Shown piece after piece: positions 23,332 to 34,679 of a stretch of 64,000 nt of DNA. Under the pieces are notes generated by a model, which saw only the letters and a program-made list of their open reading frames with translations, was not told the origin of the DNA and did no database searches. The position numbers were made by a program, and so were the translations under genes. Numbering within the stretch: the stretch's first letter is position 1; each line of letters opens with the position of its first letter. This DNA is from Geosiphon pyriformis (taxonomy: Eukaryota; Glomeromycota; Glomeromycetes; Archaeosporales; Geosiphonaceae), in contig JAAOMT010000009.1 in NCBI GenBank assembly GCA_016748015.1, positions 452,459 to 516,458 of the forward strand. Reading direction: 5' to 3'.

Positions 23332-24092
23332 TGTTACTCATAGAAATATAGAAAATATATTAGCATAATTATTAGCCAATTAGAAGTAAATGTAGTAAAT
23401 GTGGAATTCCAGGATTCCTCTCAGGAATTACAGGATTCCAGGAATTTCAGGATTCCCTGACAAGGAATTACAGGATTTCAGAATTTCAGGATTCCTCTCA
23501 AAGGAATTGCAGGATTCCAGAATTAATACCACAGAATCCTTAGCCTAGAAACAAAAATCATCAAATAAATAATTATTCCATATCTCAATCCACTCTCTAC
23601 TATCAACACTTCATGTTGATAATAAGTAATACTTAACCACACTAGAACAATAGCTCTTGATCACAGCTATTGACGGGATACTAATCTGCAAATCGCCTTG
23701 GCTTATTTCTTTTCTTTCTTTATTTTTCTCTTATTTTTCTTTATTTTATTTTGATTTATTATTGTGCACTAACCCATTGATTGAAAAGCGCTGATTACTG
23801 ATATCAAGAATTGCCTGGTAAAAGACCTCTGCGAGAGGGTAGAACATGTACAGAAGATACGGATTACTTACCAGAGAATTGCCGGCCACCAAGCCGAGAA
23901 AAAAATTGACAGACTTGCGAATCTGAGAAGCTATGAATAAAACAACTATTGAATCTCTGTCCATTATACAAAGAACTCCATCAAAATCTTCAGATACAAT
24001 GCTTGCAAAACCTCATCAACAGAAGTAGCTTTATGAGCACCAAGTTATGGATTTGTTATTTACTTCAACAGCAGAAATAATCTCCTGTAACA
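23332..24092 (+). repeat. G3 5' LTR with internal deletion
   Basis: 761 bp against 851 bp for its 3' partner. The missing 90 bp, near 23519-23524, include the TATA-like box and the end of the U3 repeat array; AGAAT occurs at both deletion edges in the 3' LTR. Primer binding site TGGTGCTCCCTGTGAGG begins at 24095. Confidence 0.92.
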
Positions 24093-24151
24093 TTTGGTGC
24101 TCCCTGTGAGGTATAATTCTACAGAGAACCAGCACCAACCCAAATCTAAAT

Positions 24152-25020
24152 GTGGCAGAATTAGAAAATATAGGAGCAAACCATTTAGAATTCGTGAAAT
24201 CCTTGTTTCAACAATACAGCCAACAATTAGGATTAAACAGTAATTATTACCCAGCCGAATCAGCCTTCAACTTTTATGTCAACGACAGAATTACTGAATG
24301 CTTAGGAGGAACAGTTAACATTGAAGCAGCAAGAGAAAACTTTTACACAGAATTATTCCAACATACCAACTTACCAAGAAACTATAGTTTTGCACCAATA
24401 ATCAAAGAAATCAACCAGACTATTGAAAGATACACTCAATAACAATTTCCCATTACCTATGCAGACAAAGGTAAAGGAAGAATACAAACACCAGCAGCAA
24501 CACCAAAAGGAATACAGTTATCTAGTTGGAAGAAACACAGAGTAGAATCACCAACCGCTCTATCATATCACTACACACCTGGAAGCACCATCAACATCTC
24601 ATCAGTAGACGCATCCACCTCAAACGCAATATTAACAGTTGGAAGATTCCAGTTCCAAAGCAAACAATGGAAAGAAAATTTACTAGGGCCATACGGAGTG
24701 TATTTTGAAGGATTTAAATCACAATTACCAACTCCATCAGGAATTCGATCACTGCCGCTTCAACCGGACTTTGGAATCGCTACCCCATAAGAACTATTTA
24801 AAGAAAAAGAGGAAGAAGCATTAGAAGATCAAAAATTTACTTACCAAAACTCCAATTGGCAAAATTGATGACTTCTCTTTCGAAGTCAATGGTATTGTGA
24901 CTCCCATTAAAGTTCTAGTGATGGAAGCCACTCAATACCAAGCTCTCGTTGGTAATGACTGGCTATTCAAAGTTAACATAACGTTAGACTGGAACACCCA
25001 AGAACTCCAGCTAACATATC
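24152..25020 (+). pseudogene. G3 Gag N-terminus joined to protease C-terminus by deletion
   Basis: Starts at GTG 24152 (ValAlaGluLeuGlu) and reads the Gag N-terminal domain (ANHLEFVKSLFQQYSQQLG) to about 24842. There it jumps to the C-terminal part of protease (KTPIGKIDDFSFEVNG, NDWLFKVNITLDW). ACCA lies at both ends in G2 (about 20838 and 22657), so the deletion probably used microhomology. The join changes frame (Gag frame 2, protease frame 0), so no fusion protein would be made. Confidence 0.88.
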
Positions 25021-26370
25021 AGGGCCAACACATACGTGTACTAGCCACATGTGACCATTTCAAGACTCCTCCAAGAGAGAAACTATTGATTGAACTAGAG
25101 AAAGAGAAAGAGAAACCTACCTGGGAAGCATACCAAGTCTCGTGGGCCAACACTGACCACAATGAGCTGCCGCCAATACTCGCCTGAGACGACAATAACA
25201 ACGGAAAAGAGGAGCAAAGAAAAGAACCTACCTGTAAAACCACTATCGACGTTGGGACCAACAACAAAGACCACTACGAACTACCACCAGTATTATCATG
25301 AGATGACAACCCCAAAGGAAAGCAAAAAGAGAAACTTACCTGGGAAACCAATGATTTGACTTGGACTGATAATGAACAAAAAGAAGCCTCAAGTCAGGAA
25401 TGGAACGAAGATAAGGAAAAAGGAAAAGAAAAAGAAGAAAAAACGCCACCAATGATCAACAGTTATAATTCCTACACCCACCACACTCCACAACAATCCA
25501 ATTATCAACGGCCAAGGCTGGTATGCGTTGATTGCAGCAAAAAACTGTCATTAATGGGTGCATGCTGTGGTGACAATGAGAAATACCACACCGCAACAAA
25601 GTTTTACTGTTGTCCATGCTTACTCGAATGCTTTGGATGACAAAAGAGGCAAAAAAAATGGGATAACCAACTTTATTTCGCTTGTGGGGAGACCCTACTA
25701 GATAAAAGGATGTGAAACAACATCCCAGGATGTGGAGGAACATGTGACGTATCATGTCAATACACAATTTTAATAAGCGACTAGGTAAGGAAAGGAACTC
25801 CAATAGAAGCAGCCTAAAGAAGAGCCATGCAGTGACTGGACAGTTGTTCACATGACAACGACAAATTGTGGAGAATGGCAATTGCCAAAATAGAAGGAGT
25901 GACATCTGAAGAGATCAGAGAAATCAAAAACAACCCACCAGAACCCACTGAGCTTGACTGAAATGCAGAGCCAGCCATAAATTCTCTGGAACTCGAAGAG
26001 TTCCATGAACACTACCAAAACTTGACACCCACTAGAGAAGAGCAAGAACAATGGCTAGCACAGTTGAATACAAGACTGTGTCGCCATTGTTTAATTCACA
26101 GTGACTTTGAATATTGTGACAATTGTGACCTCCTTTACAATCCACTATCACGCATGATCTACTCGATTCCTGAAGAAGAAGAACCAATCAGCAGCTGTGC
26201 ATCGGAATTAGAATGCTGATCAATCGTAATCCAGACTCTGACGATAACAACAAAAACATCGGTTTTAGTTTCGTTTAAAATGGCAATGACAACAAAAACG
26301 ATTCCAACTCAGATTCAAACTCCAATTTAAACCATGAACAATACATTACACTACCAGATCTCTCCAAGGA
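25021..26370 (+). pseudogene. G3 cysteine-rich linker (broken)
   Basis: Most complete example of the linker. Lys/Glu-rich hinge to about 25460; CVDCSKKLSLMGACC and FYCCPCLLEC (25517-25640); ACGETLL, GTCDVSCQYTI and LDSCSHDND (to about 25865); a helical stretch with HEHYQNLTPTREEQEQWLAQL; then CRHCLIHSDFEYCDNC at about 26079-26127 followed by YNPLSRMIYSIPEEEEPISSC. Several Trp and Arg codons have become stops relative to G2. Zinc binding is inferred only from Cys spacing. Confidence 0.75.
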
Positions 26371-26410
26371 ACAAGAGTTGAAATGGTATAGTGACAATGG
26401 AGAGAGTATT

Positions 26411-27360
26411 ATGCCAGAACATGTGCATAATACGGATGCAGGGTTTAATCTGAGATATTCAGGAAAAAATGCCATCAAATTGGAACTGCATTCATGCACC
26501 TGTATTGATCTGAAAATAGCACTAGAAATTCCGGCAACAACAATGGTTCAATTAACATCTAAGAGTAGTTTAGTGAAAAAAGGGATCAATATAAGAGGAG
26601 GAATAATTGACACAGGATATGTAGGAAATATCATCACTATGCTACAAAATAACTCAGAAAAGGCCTACATAATAGAGCCCCAATAAAAAGATAGCACAGG
26701 CAATATTCCTGTCTCTGGTTAGAATAGCTTAATTAGTATTAGTGGAAAACAGGGAAGAGTTAAGGATTATGGCTAAAAGAATACAAAGATTTGGATCAAC
26801 AAATAGAATAGATATACCAGTTAATATAACAGAGGAAGAAATTGTTGGCCAAAGAGAAATTATCTCAACCAGTCAAGTTATTTCCATTCCACCATATAGC
26901 CAGTATATGCTAACAATAGAAAGAAAAAAAAAGGAGCAAGGACAAATTTTTGAAGCTGAAGCAAACCTTTATGAATCAGGAGAGATTGGATTGATCAATC
27001 TCCACATACCAGCCAAAAGCTATAACAGCATAAAAATTCCCATCTACAACAACACTAGTAATGTCATTAACATACCAAAAAGAACCACCATCAGATATGT
27101 AACCACAGAAATAGAAAACCAACCACCAAATCCTATTCCAGACTTTCCACAACTTTGTGAATATGTTGACATTACATCACAAACAATCTATGGACGAGAT
27201 AAATGTTATTTGCTCCAACCAGAACAATTGGAACAAATGAACATGGGAAACTTAGATCCACTCCAATATATGCAGCTCAAGATATTACTCAACAATTTCA
27301 ATGACATCTTTGCCAGCGAAAATGAGTTTGGCCGAACTAACATTATCCAGCATCAGATCA
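26411..27360 (+). pseudogene. G3 dUTPase domain and spacer (broken)
   Basis: Motif 1 NTDAGFNLRYS (Asp to Asn), motif 2 SKSSLVKKGI, motif 3 GGIIDTGYVGNI with catalytic Asp and Tyr kept, motif 4 QKDSTG region shifted by a one-base insertion in the run near 26680, motif 5 RFGSTNRIDIP. The spacer SGEIGLINLHIPAKS and IPDFPQLCEYVDITSQTIYG is well kept up to RT. Confidence 0.88.
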
Positions 27361-28637
27361 AAATTGGAGATGCAATGCCAATCAAACAAAGAGCATACAG
27401 AATGCCACCAGCCAGCCATGAAATCATTTGTTAAGAGATAAACAGAATGCTTGACAATGGGCTAATTCAATTATCAATGAGCCCATGGTCATCACCAGTG
27501 GTACTCATCCATAAGAAGAATGGAAAAATCCAGTTTTGTGTAGACTACAGGAAACTCAATGGTGTAACTTATGGAGACAGTTATCCAACTCCATAAATAC
27601 AGGAATTATTCGACGCTTTCGGTGGGAACAAATGGTTCTCAACATTAGATTTGGACAGTGGTTATTAACAAGTAGCCATGAATCCAGCTGATAAAGAGAA
27701 AATAGCATTTACTACTAGAAAAGAGAATTTCAAATTTGAAATGATGTCATTTGGCTTAACCAATGCCTCAGCAACTTTTCAATGGCTAATGGAAATTGTT
27801 TATACTGGCTTATTATGGAAATCAGTAGTTGTATACTTGGACAACATTAATGTATTCTCAAAAACATTTGATAATCATCTTCATCATCTTCAACAAATGT
27901 TCAAAAGACTAAGAAGAGCAGGACTAAAGTTAAATGCAACAAAGTGCTTCTTTGGCAAGACAGAACTAAAATTCTTGGAACACATAGTCAGCAAAGATGG
28001 CATCAAAATGGATCTGGAGAAAATAGAGATAGTAAAAAACTTTCCAGTGCTGACCAATATAACAGAACTGAAATCATTCTTGGGATTTGCCAGCTACTAT
28101 TGACGTTTTATCAAGAACTTTTCCAAGATAGCGCAGCCACTCAACCAACTGCAAAACAAAGATACAAAATATGAATGGACCGAAAGTCAACAAGAAGCTT
28201 TTGATATTCTAAAAAGAAAGCTTATACAAGCTCCAGTATTGATCTATCCAGATTACAGCAAACCATTTATCATTACCATGGATACATCCAGCCAGGCATT
28301 AGGAGCAGTACTATCTCAAAGAGGACCAGACAGCAGAAAACATCCAGTGGTATATGCCAGCAGAGGTTTAACACCAGCCGAAAAGAACTATAGAACACCG
28401 GAAAAAGAACACTTAGCAATATACTGGTCAGTCATGAAATGGAAAGAATATTTGAGCCAGAAGTTTGAAGTATACACAGATCACAAGGGATTAACATCAC
28501 TCCAAAAAGAAGAATTTGGAGATAGAAGACAGTCAAGATGGAAAATAGCATTTGTACTATACAATTATACTATACATTACAAAAAAGAAAAAGACAACAG
28601 AAATGCGGACAGTTTATCACGAATGAGACAAATCTAA
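27361..28637 (+). pseudogene. G3 reverse transcriptase and RNase H (broken)
   Basis: RT: SPWSSPVVLIHKKNGKI, CVDYRKLNGVT, FSTLDLDSGY, FGLTNASATFQ, and YLDN at about 27835-27846 in place of YLDD. RNase H: IITMDTSSQALGAVLSQ, TPEKEHLAIYWSVMKWKEYL and YTDHKGLTSL, with catalytic acidic residues present. Stops: TAA for Trp or Gln after SGY (27667), TAA near 27595, TGA near 28102 where G2 has CGA. Confidence 0.93.
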
Positions 28638-28700
28638 GAACATTTTAACCCAAAAATATAACAAAACCAGAACAATACCAACAGAAAAATACAACAAAAG

Positions 28701-30060
28701 ATGAACATACAAAAATATCAACAATTTCAACATTATATAAACACTCAACAGTTCAAGGAGAATTTATCTCAAACAGAACAAAAGAGTATCAAACAACAAT
28801 CAAAATATTTTATCACTCACCAAAATATACTTTATTGGAAAAATAGAAGGGATCCAGATCAACCAATCAGAGTAATTATGGAGCCAGAAAAAGAGACAAT
28901 ATTATTCAACATGCACTTAAATCCAACAGCAGGACATTTTCACAAAGAAGCAACCATGGAAAGAACCAGAAAGAGATACTATTGGCCATCAATGTACCCA
29001 GACATCATTCAATATGTTCAAAATTGTGATGCTTGTCAGCGAAGAGAAGGAACAAGACCCAGTGAATCATTAAAACCAATCAAAGTAGAACAACCATTTG
29101 ACCATATTGGAATTGATTTAGTCGGACTATTAACAATCACCAGCAGAGGAAACAGATACATAGTGGTAGCTATGGACTATCTTACTAAATGGCCAGAGGC
29201 AAAAGCAATTCAAAGAGTGGATGCAGAATCCGTTGCCGAATTCATTCATCAGGATTTGATTTGTTAACATGGATGTCCAAAAGAATTATTATCAGACCAA
29301 GGAACTCATTTTGTGAACCAAACATTAACAGAATTGAGCCAAAGATTCGGAATCAAGAGACCATTATCATCACCATACCATCCACAAACCAACGGATTAG
29401 TAGAAAGATTCAATAGAACACTGTGTGAAGCAATAGCTAAGCTCAGCCAAGAAAACCAGAATGATTGGAATTTGTTCATACCATCAGTATTATTTGCTTA
29501 TCGGACAATGAAACAAGATACTACACAAGCAACACCATTTGAATTAGTATATGGGAGAACAGTAACGTTACCAGTAGAAAAAGAAATTAATACATATTCA
29601 GCTGAACCAATAACAGAAGAAAATTTTCAAGAAACATTGCTGAGAAGAACATATGACTTAATGGAAACATTGGAAAACAAATGAAGAAGAGCAGCTGATA
29701 ATATTCAAAAGTTACAAGAAAAACAGAAAGAAAGACATAATAGTCAACTACCAGACAAACCAGTTGAATTCAAGATTGGAGACAAAGTATTACTACATTG
29801 TACCAAAGTGGAAAAACAATGGAGTGGAAAATTCGATCCCAAATAGGATGGACCATTTCACATAGAAAAAATTCTAGAAAATAGAGCTTACAAATTAAGA
29901 TTGGATAACAAAATTTTAACCAAAACAGCACATGGAGGTCGACTGAAGCCATATCATGATATCACACTACCATCTACCAGTAATATTTCACAATTAGAAG
30001 TACAGAGAATACTAGTCTGACCAGATGAGATTCCACGAGATCTGGAACCAATAGTTATTA
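28701..30060 (+). pseudogene. G3 integrase with GPY/F-like tail (broken)
   Basis: HHCC domain (MHLNPTAGHFHKEA...CDACQRR) at about 28910-29055. DDE core: IGIDLVG, LLSDQGTHF, and NGLVERFNRTL with Glu intact (29391-29420). Module KIGDKVLLHCTKVEKQWSGK...DGPFHIEKIL at about 29775-29870 is GPY/F-like. The stop at 29265-29267 (TAA) and one within PKW (29844) are single transitions. Confidence 0.92.
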
Positions 30061-30108
30061 TTAACAACAACACATTAAATTGATCAATCAAAAAGAATAT
30101 ATAAAGAC

Positions 30109-30768
30109 ATGGTAGACGTGACAGGAAATATCAGAAAAATGGAAATTACAGACAATATTCACATACTAGCACACCAACTCTTTCAATTAATCCAACACCA
30201 GGAAATGGAGATTACAATCAACCAACAAACCATTCGATATCAAGATACTAGAAAGATATTACAACTTAGAATACCAAAAAAAAATGAAGATACAGTGAAC
30301 AAAATCATGGTGAAAGTAAAATTAGCAATAAAAGAATCAACAAAAAAGTCACTATATTAAGAGTTGACTAAAGAAACTTGGAATTGGTGGATACAACAAT
30401 TTCCAAGAAACTATTGTTATTTTTACTTGGGACAACACATAAATATCCAGAATTTATATACAGATAAAACAAAGTAATTATTCGACAAAAGAATACTACA
30501 ACAATTAGAACATTTTGTGGGAAAGAACAACTTATCCACACAAGCCCGAGCCATATACCAAATACACACAGCATTTCAAAATAAACCAGAAATATTGCTC
30601 AACAAAGCAATGGATATAGTCACCAATAATCAATTGGAAAAAATCACCAACACTCAATTTGAAGAAGTACAGACCCAAATAACACAAGTAATTCTTGAAA
30701 AAAAAATCCAGAAAATACTTCAAGAGGGGGAATTACATAAGTTGGATTTCAACAGAGTTCAATATTAA
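30109..30768 (+). pseudogene. G3 ORF3, unknown accessory ORF after integrase
   Basis: ATG 30109 to TAA 30766-30768: 220 codons in one frame with only two premature stops (TAA 30358, TAA about 30475). Both are CAA in G2. Visible blocks: RKMEITDNIHILAHQLFQLI, WWIQQFPRNYCYFYLGQHI, LEHFVGKNNLSTQARAIYQI and LLNKAMDIVTNNQLEKI. It is rich in Gln, Asn and Ile and probably largely helical; no transmembrane segment, so not an obvious envelope gene. It sits between integrase and the polypurine tract, the same place in all three copies. Function unknown. Confidence 0.8.
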
Positions 30769-30780
30769 AAGAAGGGAATA
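30767..30780 (+). other. G3 polypurine tract
   Basis: AAAAGAAGGGAATA just upstream of the 3' LTR; plus-strand priming site by position. Confidence 0.72.
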
Positions 30781-30781
30781 A

Positions 30782-31632
30782 TGTTACTCATAGAAATATA
30801 GGAAATATATTAGCATAATTATTAGCCAATCAGAAGTAAGCGTAGTAAATGTGGAATTCCAGAATTCTTCTCAGGAATTACAGGATTCCAGAAATTTCAG
30901 AATTCTCTAACAAGGAATTACAGGATTCCAGAATTTCAGGATTCCTCTCAAAAAAATCACAGAATTCCAAGAATTCCAGGATTCCTGTCATAAAAAACCG
31001 AGGAATTGAGAAATCTCAATTATGTATATATAGCAGTAGTGTTAAAAACAGAAAAGACAGAATCAATACCACAGAATCCTTAGCCTAGAAACAAAAATCA
31101 TCAAATAAATAATTATTTCATATCTCAATCTACTCTTTACTATCAACACTTCATGTTGATAATAAGTGATACTTAACTACACTAGAACAATAGCTCTTAA
31201 TCACGGCTATTGATGGAATACTAATCTGCAAATTGCCTTGGCTTATTTCTTTTCTTTCTTTATTTTTCTCTTATTTTTCTTTATTTTATTTTGATTTATT
31301 ATTGTGCACTAACCCATTGATTGAAAAGTGCTGATTACTGACATCAAGGATTGCCTGATAAAAGACTCCTGCGAGAGGGTAAGACATGTACAGAAGATAC
31401 AGATTACTTACCAGAGGATTGCTGGCCACCAAGCCAAGAAAAGAATTGACAAACTTGCAAGTCTGGGAAGCTACAGATAAAACAACTATTGAATCTCTGT
31501 TTATTATACAAAAGACTCCATCAAAATCTTCAGATACAATGCTTGCAGAACCTCATCAATAGAAATAGCTTCACAAGCACCAAGTTATGGGTTTGTTATT
31601 TATTTCAACAGCAGAAATAATCCCCTGTAACA
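30782..31632 (+). repeat. G3 3' LTR
   Basis: 851 bp, TGTTACTCATAG...TGTAACA. Retains the TATA-like box (31019-31032) lost from the 5' copy. U3 has the GGAATTCC/AGGATTCC-type array; hairpin CTATCAACA/TGTTGATAG near 31139-31161. Confidence 0.94.
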
Positions 31633-32335
31633 ACATTTTGGAAGACCAAAACGAGTGGGAAAATGGGATAATACACTATGTATAGTCTGTGGAGAAACTC
31701 TCCTCAACGAAGAAATGTGGAATGACATTCCGGGGAGAGGAAGAATGTGCGACATGTCCTGCCAATACACAATCCTCATCAGCAACTGAATCAAGAAAGG
31801 AACACCCATTGAAGCTGCCTGGAGAAGAACTGTACAGCGATTGGACAGTTGTCCACACGATAATGATGAATTATGGTGGATGGCAATTGCCAAAATTGAA
31901 GGTGCATCACCAAAAGAAATCAGAACAATTAAAAACAACCCACCAGAACCCATCGAGCTTGACTGGAATGCAGAGCCAGTCATAAATTTTCTGGAACCAG
32001 AAAAGTTCTATGAACACTACCAAAACTTGGCACCCACTAGAGAAGAGCAAAAACAATGGTTAGCACAGTTAAATACAAGACTGTATTGCCAATGTTTAAT
32101 TCCCAGTGACTTTGAATATTGTGACAATTGTAACTTTATTTACAATCCACCACCATACATGATCTACACAATCCCTGAAGAAGAAGAACCAATCAGCAGC
32201 TGTGCATTAGAATCAAAATTGCTAATCAATCACAATCTAGACTCCGATGACAACAACAAAACACTGATTCCAGCTCCATTTAAAATGGCAATGACAACAA
32301 AAATGATTCAAACTCAGATTCAAACTCAGATTTAA
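31633..32335 (+). pseudogene. G2 cysteine-rich linker, right part
   Basis: Resumes the linker interrupted at 23331: CIVCGETLLNEEMW, RMCDMSCQYTIL, LDSCPHDNDELWWMAIAKIEG, HYQNLAPTREEQKQWLAQL, and CQCLIPSDFEYCDNC near 32087-32130. After EEEEPISSC the frame shifts relative to the dUTPase at a TTTAAAATGGC site (32280) also present in G3 (26275). Confidence 0.8.
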
Positions 32336-32415
32336 ACTATGAACAATACATTGCACTACCAGATCTCTCCAAAGAACAAGAATTGAAATAGTATAATGAC
32401 AATGGGAAAGGTATT

Positions 32416-33360
32416 ATGCCAGAACATGCACATGATACTGATGCAGGATTTGATCTGAGGTATCCAGAAAAAAAGGCCATCAAATTGGAACCACATTCAT
32501 GTACCTGTATTGATCTGAAAGTAGCACTAGAAATTTCGGCAACAACAATGGTTCAATTAGCATCTAGAAATAGTTTAGCAAAAAGAGGGATTAATATAAG
32601 AGGAGGAATAATTGACGCGGGATATATAGGAAATATCATCGTTATGCTATAAAATAACTCAGAAAAGACCTATGTAATAGAGCCCAACAAAAAGATAGCA
32701 CAGGCAATATTCCTGCCTCTGGTTAGAGTAGTTCAGTTAGTATCAGTAGGAAAGAGGGAGGAATTAGGAATAACAGCGAGAAGAATACAGGGATTCAGAT
32801 CAACGGGTAGAATAGATGTACCAGTTAATATGGCAGAGGAAGAAATTGTTGGCCAAGGAGAAATTATCTCAACCAGTCAAGCTATTTCCATTTCTTCATA
32901 TAACCAGTATATGCTAGCAATAGAAAGGAAGGAAAAAGACCAAGCACAAATTTTTGAAGCAGAAGTCAGTCTTTGTGAATTAGGAGAAGTTGGACTTATC
33001 AATCTCCACATACCAGCCAAAGATTACAGTCACATCAAAATTCCCATCTACAACAATACAGGAAATGTCATAGAAATACCAGCCGGAATCATTATTGGAT
33101 ACTTAAACACTAAAATGGAGGATCAACTACCAAACCCCATTCCAGACTTTTGACAACTTTGTGGATATGTCGATATCACATCACAAACAATATACAGATG
33201 AAGTAAATGTTATTTGCTCCAACCAGAACAATTGAAACAAATAAACATGGGAAACTTAGATTCACTTCAATATATGCAACTCAAGATGTTGCTCAACCAG
33301 TTCAATGACATCTTTGCCAGCGAAAATAAGTTTGGCTGAACCAACATTATCCAACATCAG
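32416..33360 (+). pseudogene. G2 dUTPase domain and spacer (nearly intact motifs)
   Basis: All five dUTPase motifs are readable: DTDAGFDLRYP, LASRNSLAKRGIN, GGIIDAGYIGNI, PNKKIAQAIF, and GFRSTGRIDV. One stop, TAA at about 32650, replaces Gln (CAA in G1 and G3). The family converts dUTP to dUMP; in an LTR element it may keep uracil out of cDNA (established role in retroviruses that carry dUTPase, inference here). The spacer ends IPDFxQLCGYVDITSQTIY before RT. Confidence 0.9.
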
Positions 33361-34620
33361 ATTAAGACTGGAGATGCAATGCCAATTAAACAAAGAGCAT
33401 ACAGAGTGCCACCAGTCAGCCACGAGATTATTTGTCAAAAGATAAACCAAATGCTTGACAATGGGCTAATTCAGCCATCAATAAACCCATGGTCATCACC
33501 AGTGATACTCGGCCATAAGAAGAATGGAAAGATCTGATTTTGTGTGGACTACAGAAAACTCAATAGGATAACTCGTGGAGACAGCTATCTAACTCCATGG
33601 ATACAGAAATTATTTAATGCTTTTGGCAGAAACAAATGGTTCTCAACATTAGACTTAGATAGTGGTTACTGGCAGGTAGCCATGGATCCAGCTGACAAAG
33701 AGAAGACAGCATTTACCACGAGAGAAGGGAATTTTGAATTTGAAGTAATGCCATTTAGTTTAACCAATGCACCAGCCACTTTCCAATGGCTAATGGAAAT
33801 CATTTATACTGGCTTATTGTGGAAATTAGTAGTTGTATACTTAGATGACACCAACGTATTTTCAAAAACATTTGATGATCATCTTCATCATCTTCAACAA
33901 GTGTTCGAAAGACTAAGAAAAGCAGGGCTAAAGTTAAATGCAACAAAGTGTTTCTTTGGCAAGACAGAGCTAAAATTCTTGGGACACATAGTTAGCAAAG
34001 ATGGCATCAAAACAGATCCAGAGAAAATAGAGATAGTAAAGAACTTTCCAGTACTAACCAATATGACAGAACTAAAATCATTCTTGGTATTCGCCAGCTA
34101 CTATCGACATTTTATCAAGAACTTTTTCAAAATAGCACAGCCACTCAACCAACTGCAAACCAAGAATACCAAATATGAATGGGCAGAAAGTCAACAAGAA
34201 GCTTTTGACATTTTGAAAAGAAAGCTCATTCAAGCTCCAGTACTGATTTATCCAGATCACAGCAAACCATTCATCATTACTACCAATGCATTCGGCCAAG
34301 CATTGGAAGCAGTATTATCTCAGAGAGAACCAGACAGCAGAGAACATCCAGTAGCATATGCCAGCAGAAGTTTAACACCAGCCGAAAAGAACTATAGAAC
34401 ACCAGAACAAGAACACTTAGCAATATACTGGGCAGTCATGAAATGGAAAAAATACTTGAGCCAGAAGTTTGAAGTATACACAGATCACAAGGGATTAACA
34501 TCACTCCAAAAAAAGAATTTGGAGATAGAAAATGGCACTCGCACTATACAATTATACTATACATTACAAAAAAAGAAAAAACAATGGAAATGTTGATGGT
34601 TTGTCACAAATGAGACAAAT
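33361..34620 (+). pseudogene. G2 reverse transcriptase and RNase H (best preserved)
   Basis: RT: SPWSSPVILGHKKNGKI, stop at 33535 (TGA where G1 and G3 have codons for Cys or Gln), CVDYRKLNRITRGDSY, FSTLDLDSGYWQVAMD, LTNAPATFQWLM, YLDD at about 33841-33852. RNase H: the first Asp is Asn (TTNAFGQALEAVLSQ), Glu in EQEHLAIYWAVMKW and Asp in YTDHKGLTSL are kept. A one-base change near 34510 shifts frame. It encodes 350 residues without a stop from 33544. Confidence 0.94.
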
Positions 34621-34679
34621 CTAAGAACATTTTAACACAAAAATATAACAAAACCAGAACAATACCAACGAAAAATATA

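Larger units (their letters stand above)
23332..31632 (+). mobile_element. G3, gypsy-type element nested in G2, internally deleted
   Basis: LTRs at 23332-24092 and 30782-31632 surround a full internal region except for a deletion of about 1.8 kb that removes capsid, CCHC knuckle and the protease active site (junction about 24842). Flanks are ATGT (left) and ACAT (right), not identical, but the host G2 protein reading continues across, which establishes nesting. RT box YLDN and stops show that it is inactive. Confidence 0.93.

Noticed and set aside
30109-30768. ORF3 as an envelope gene
   Set aside because: Position fits, but there is no signal peptide, membrane anchor or cleavage site, so the element is not called an errantivirus.
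32277-32290. Programmed minus-one frameshift signal TTTAAAA
   Set aside because: The heptamer is not in the required zero-frame phase; kept only as a shared indel.
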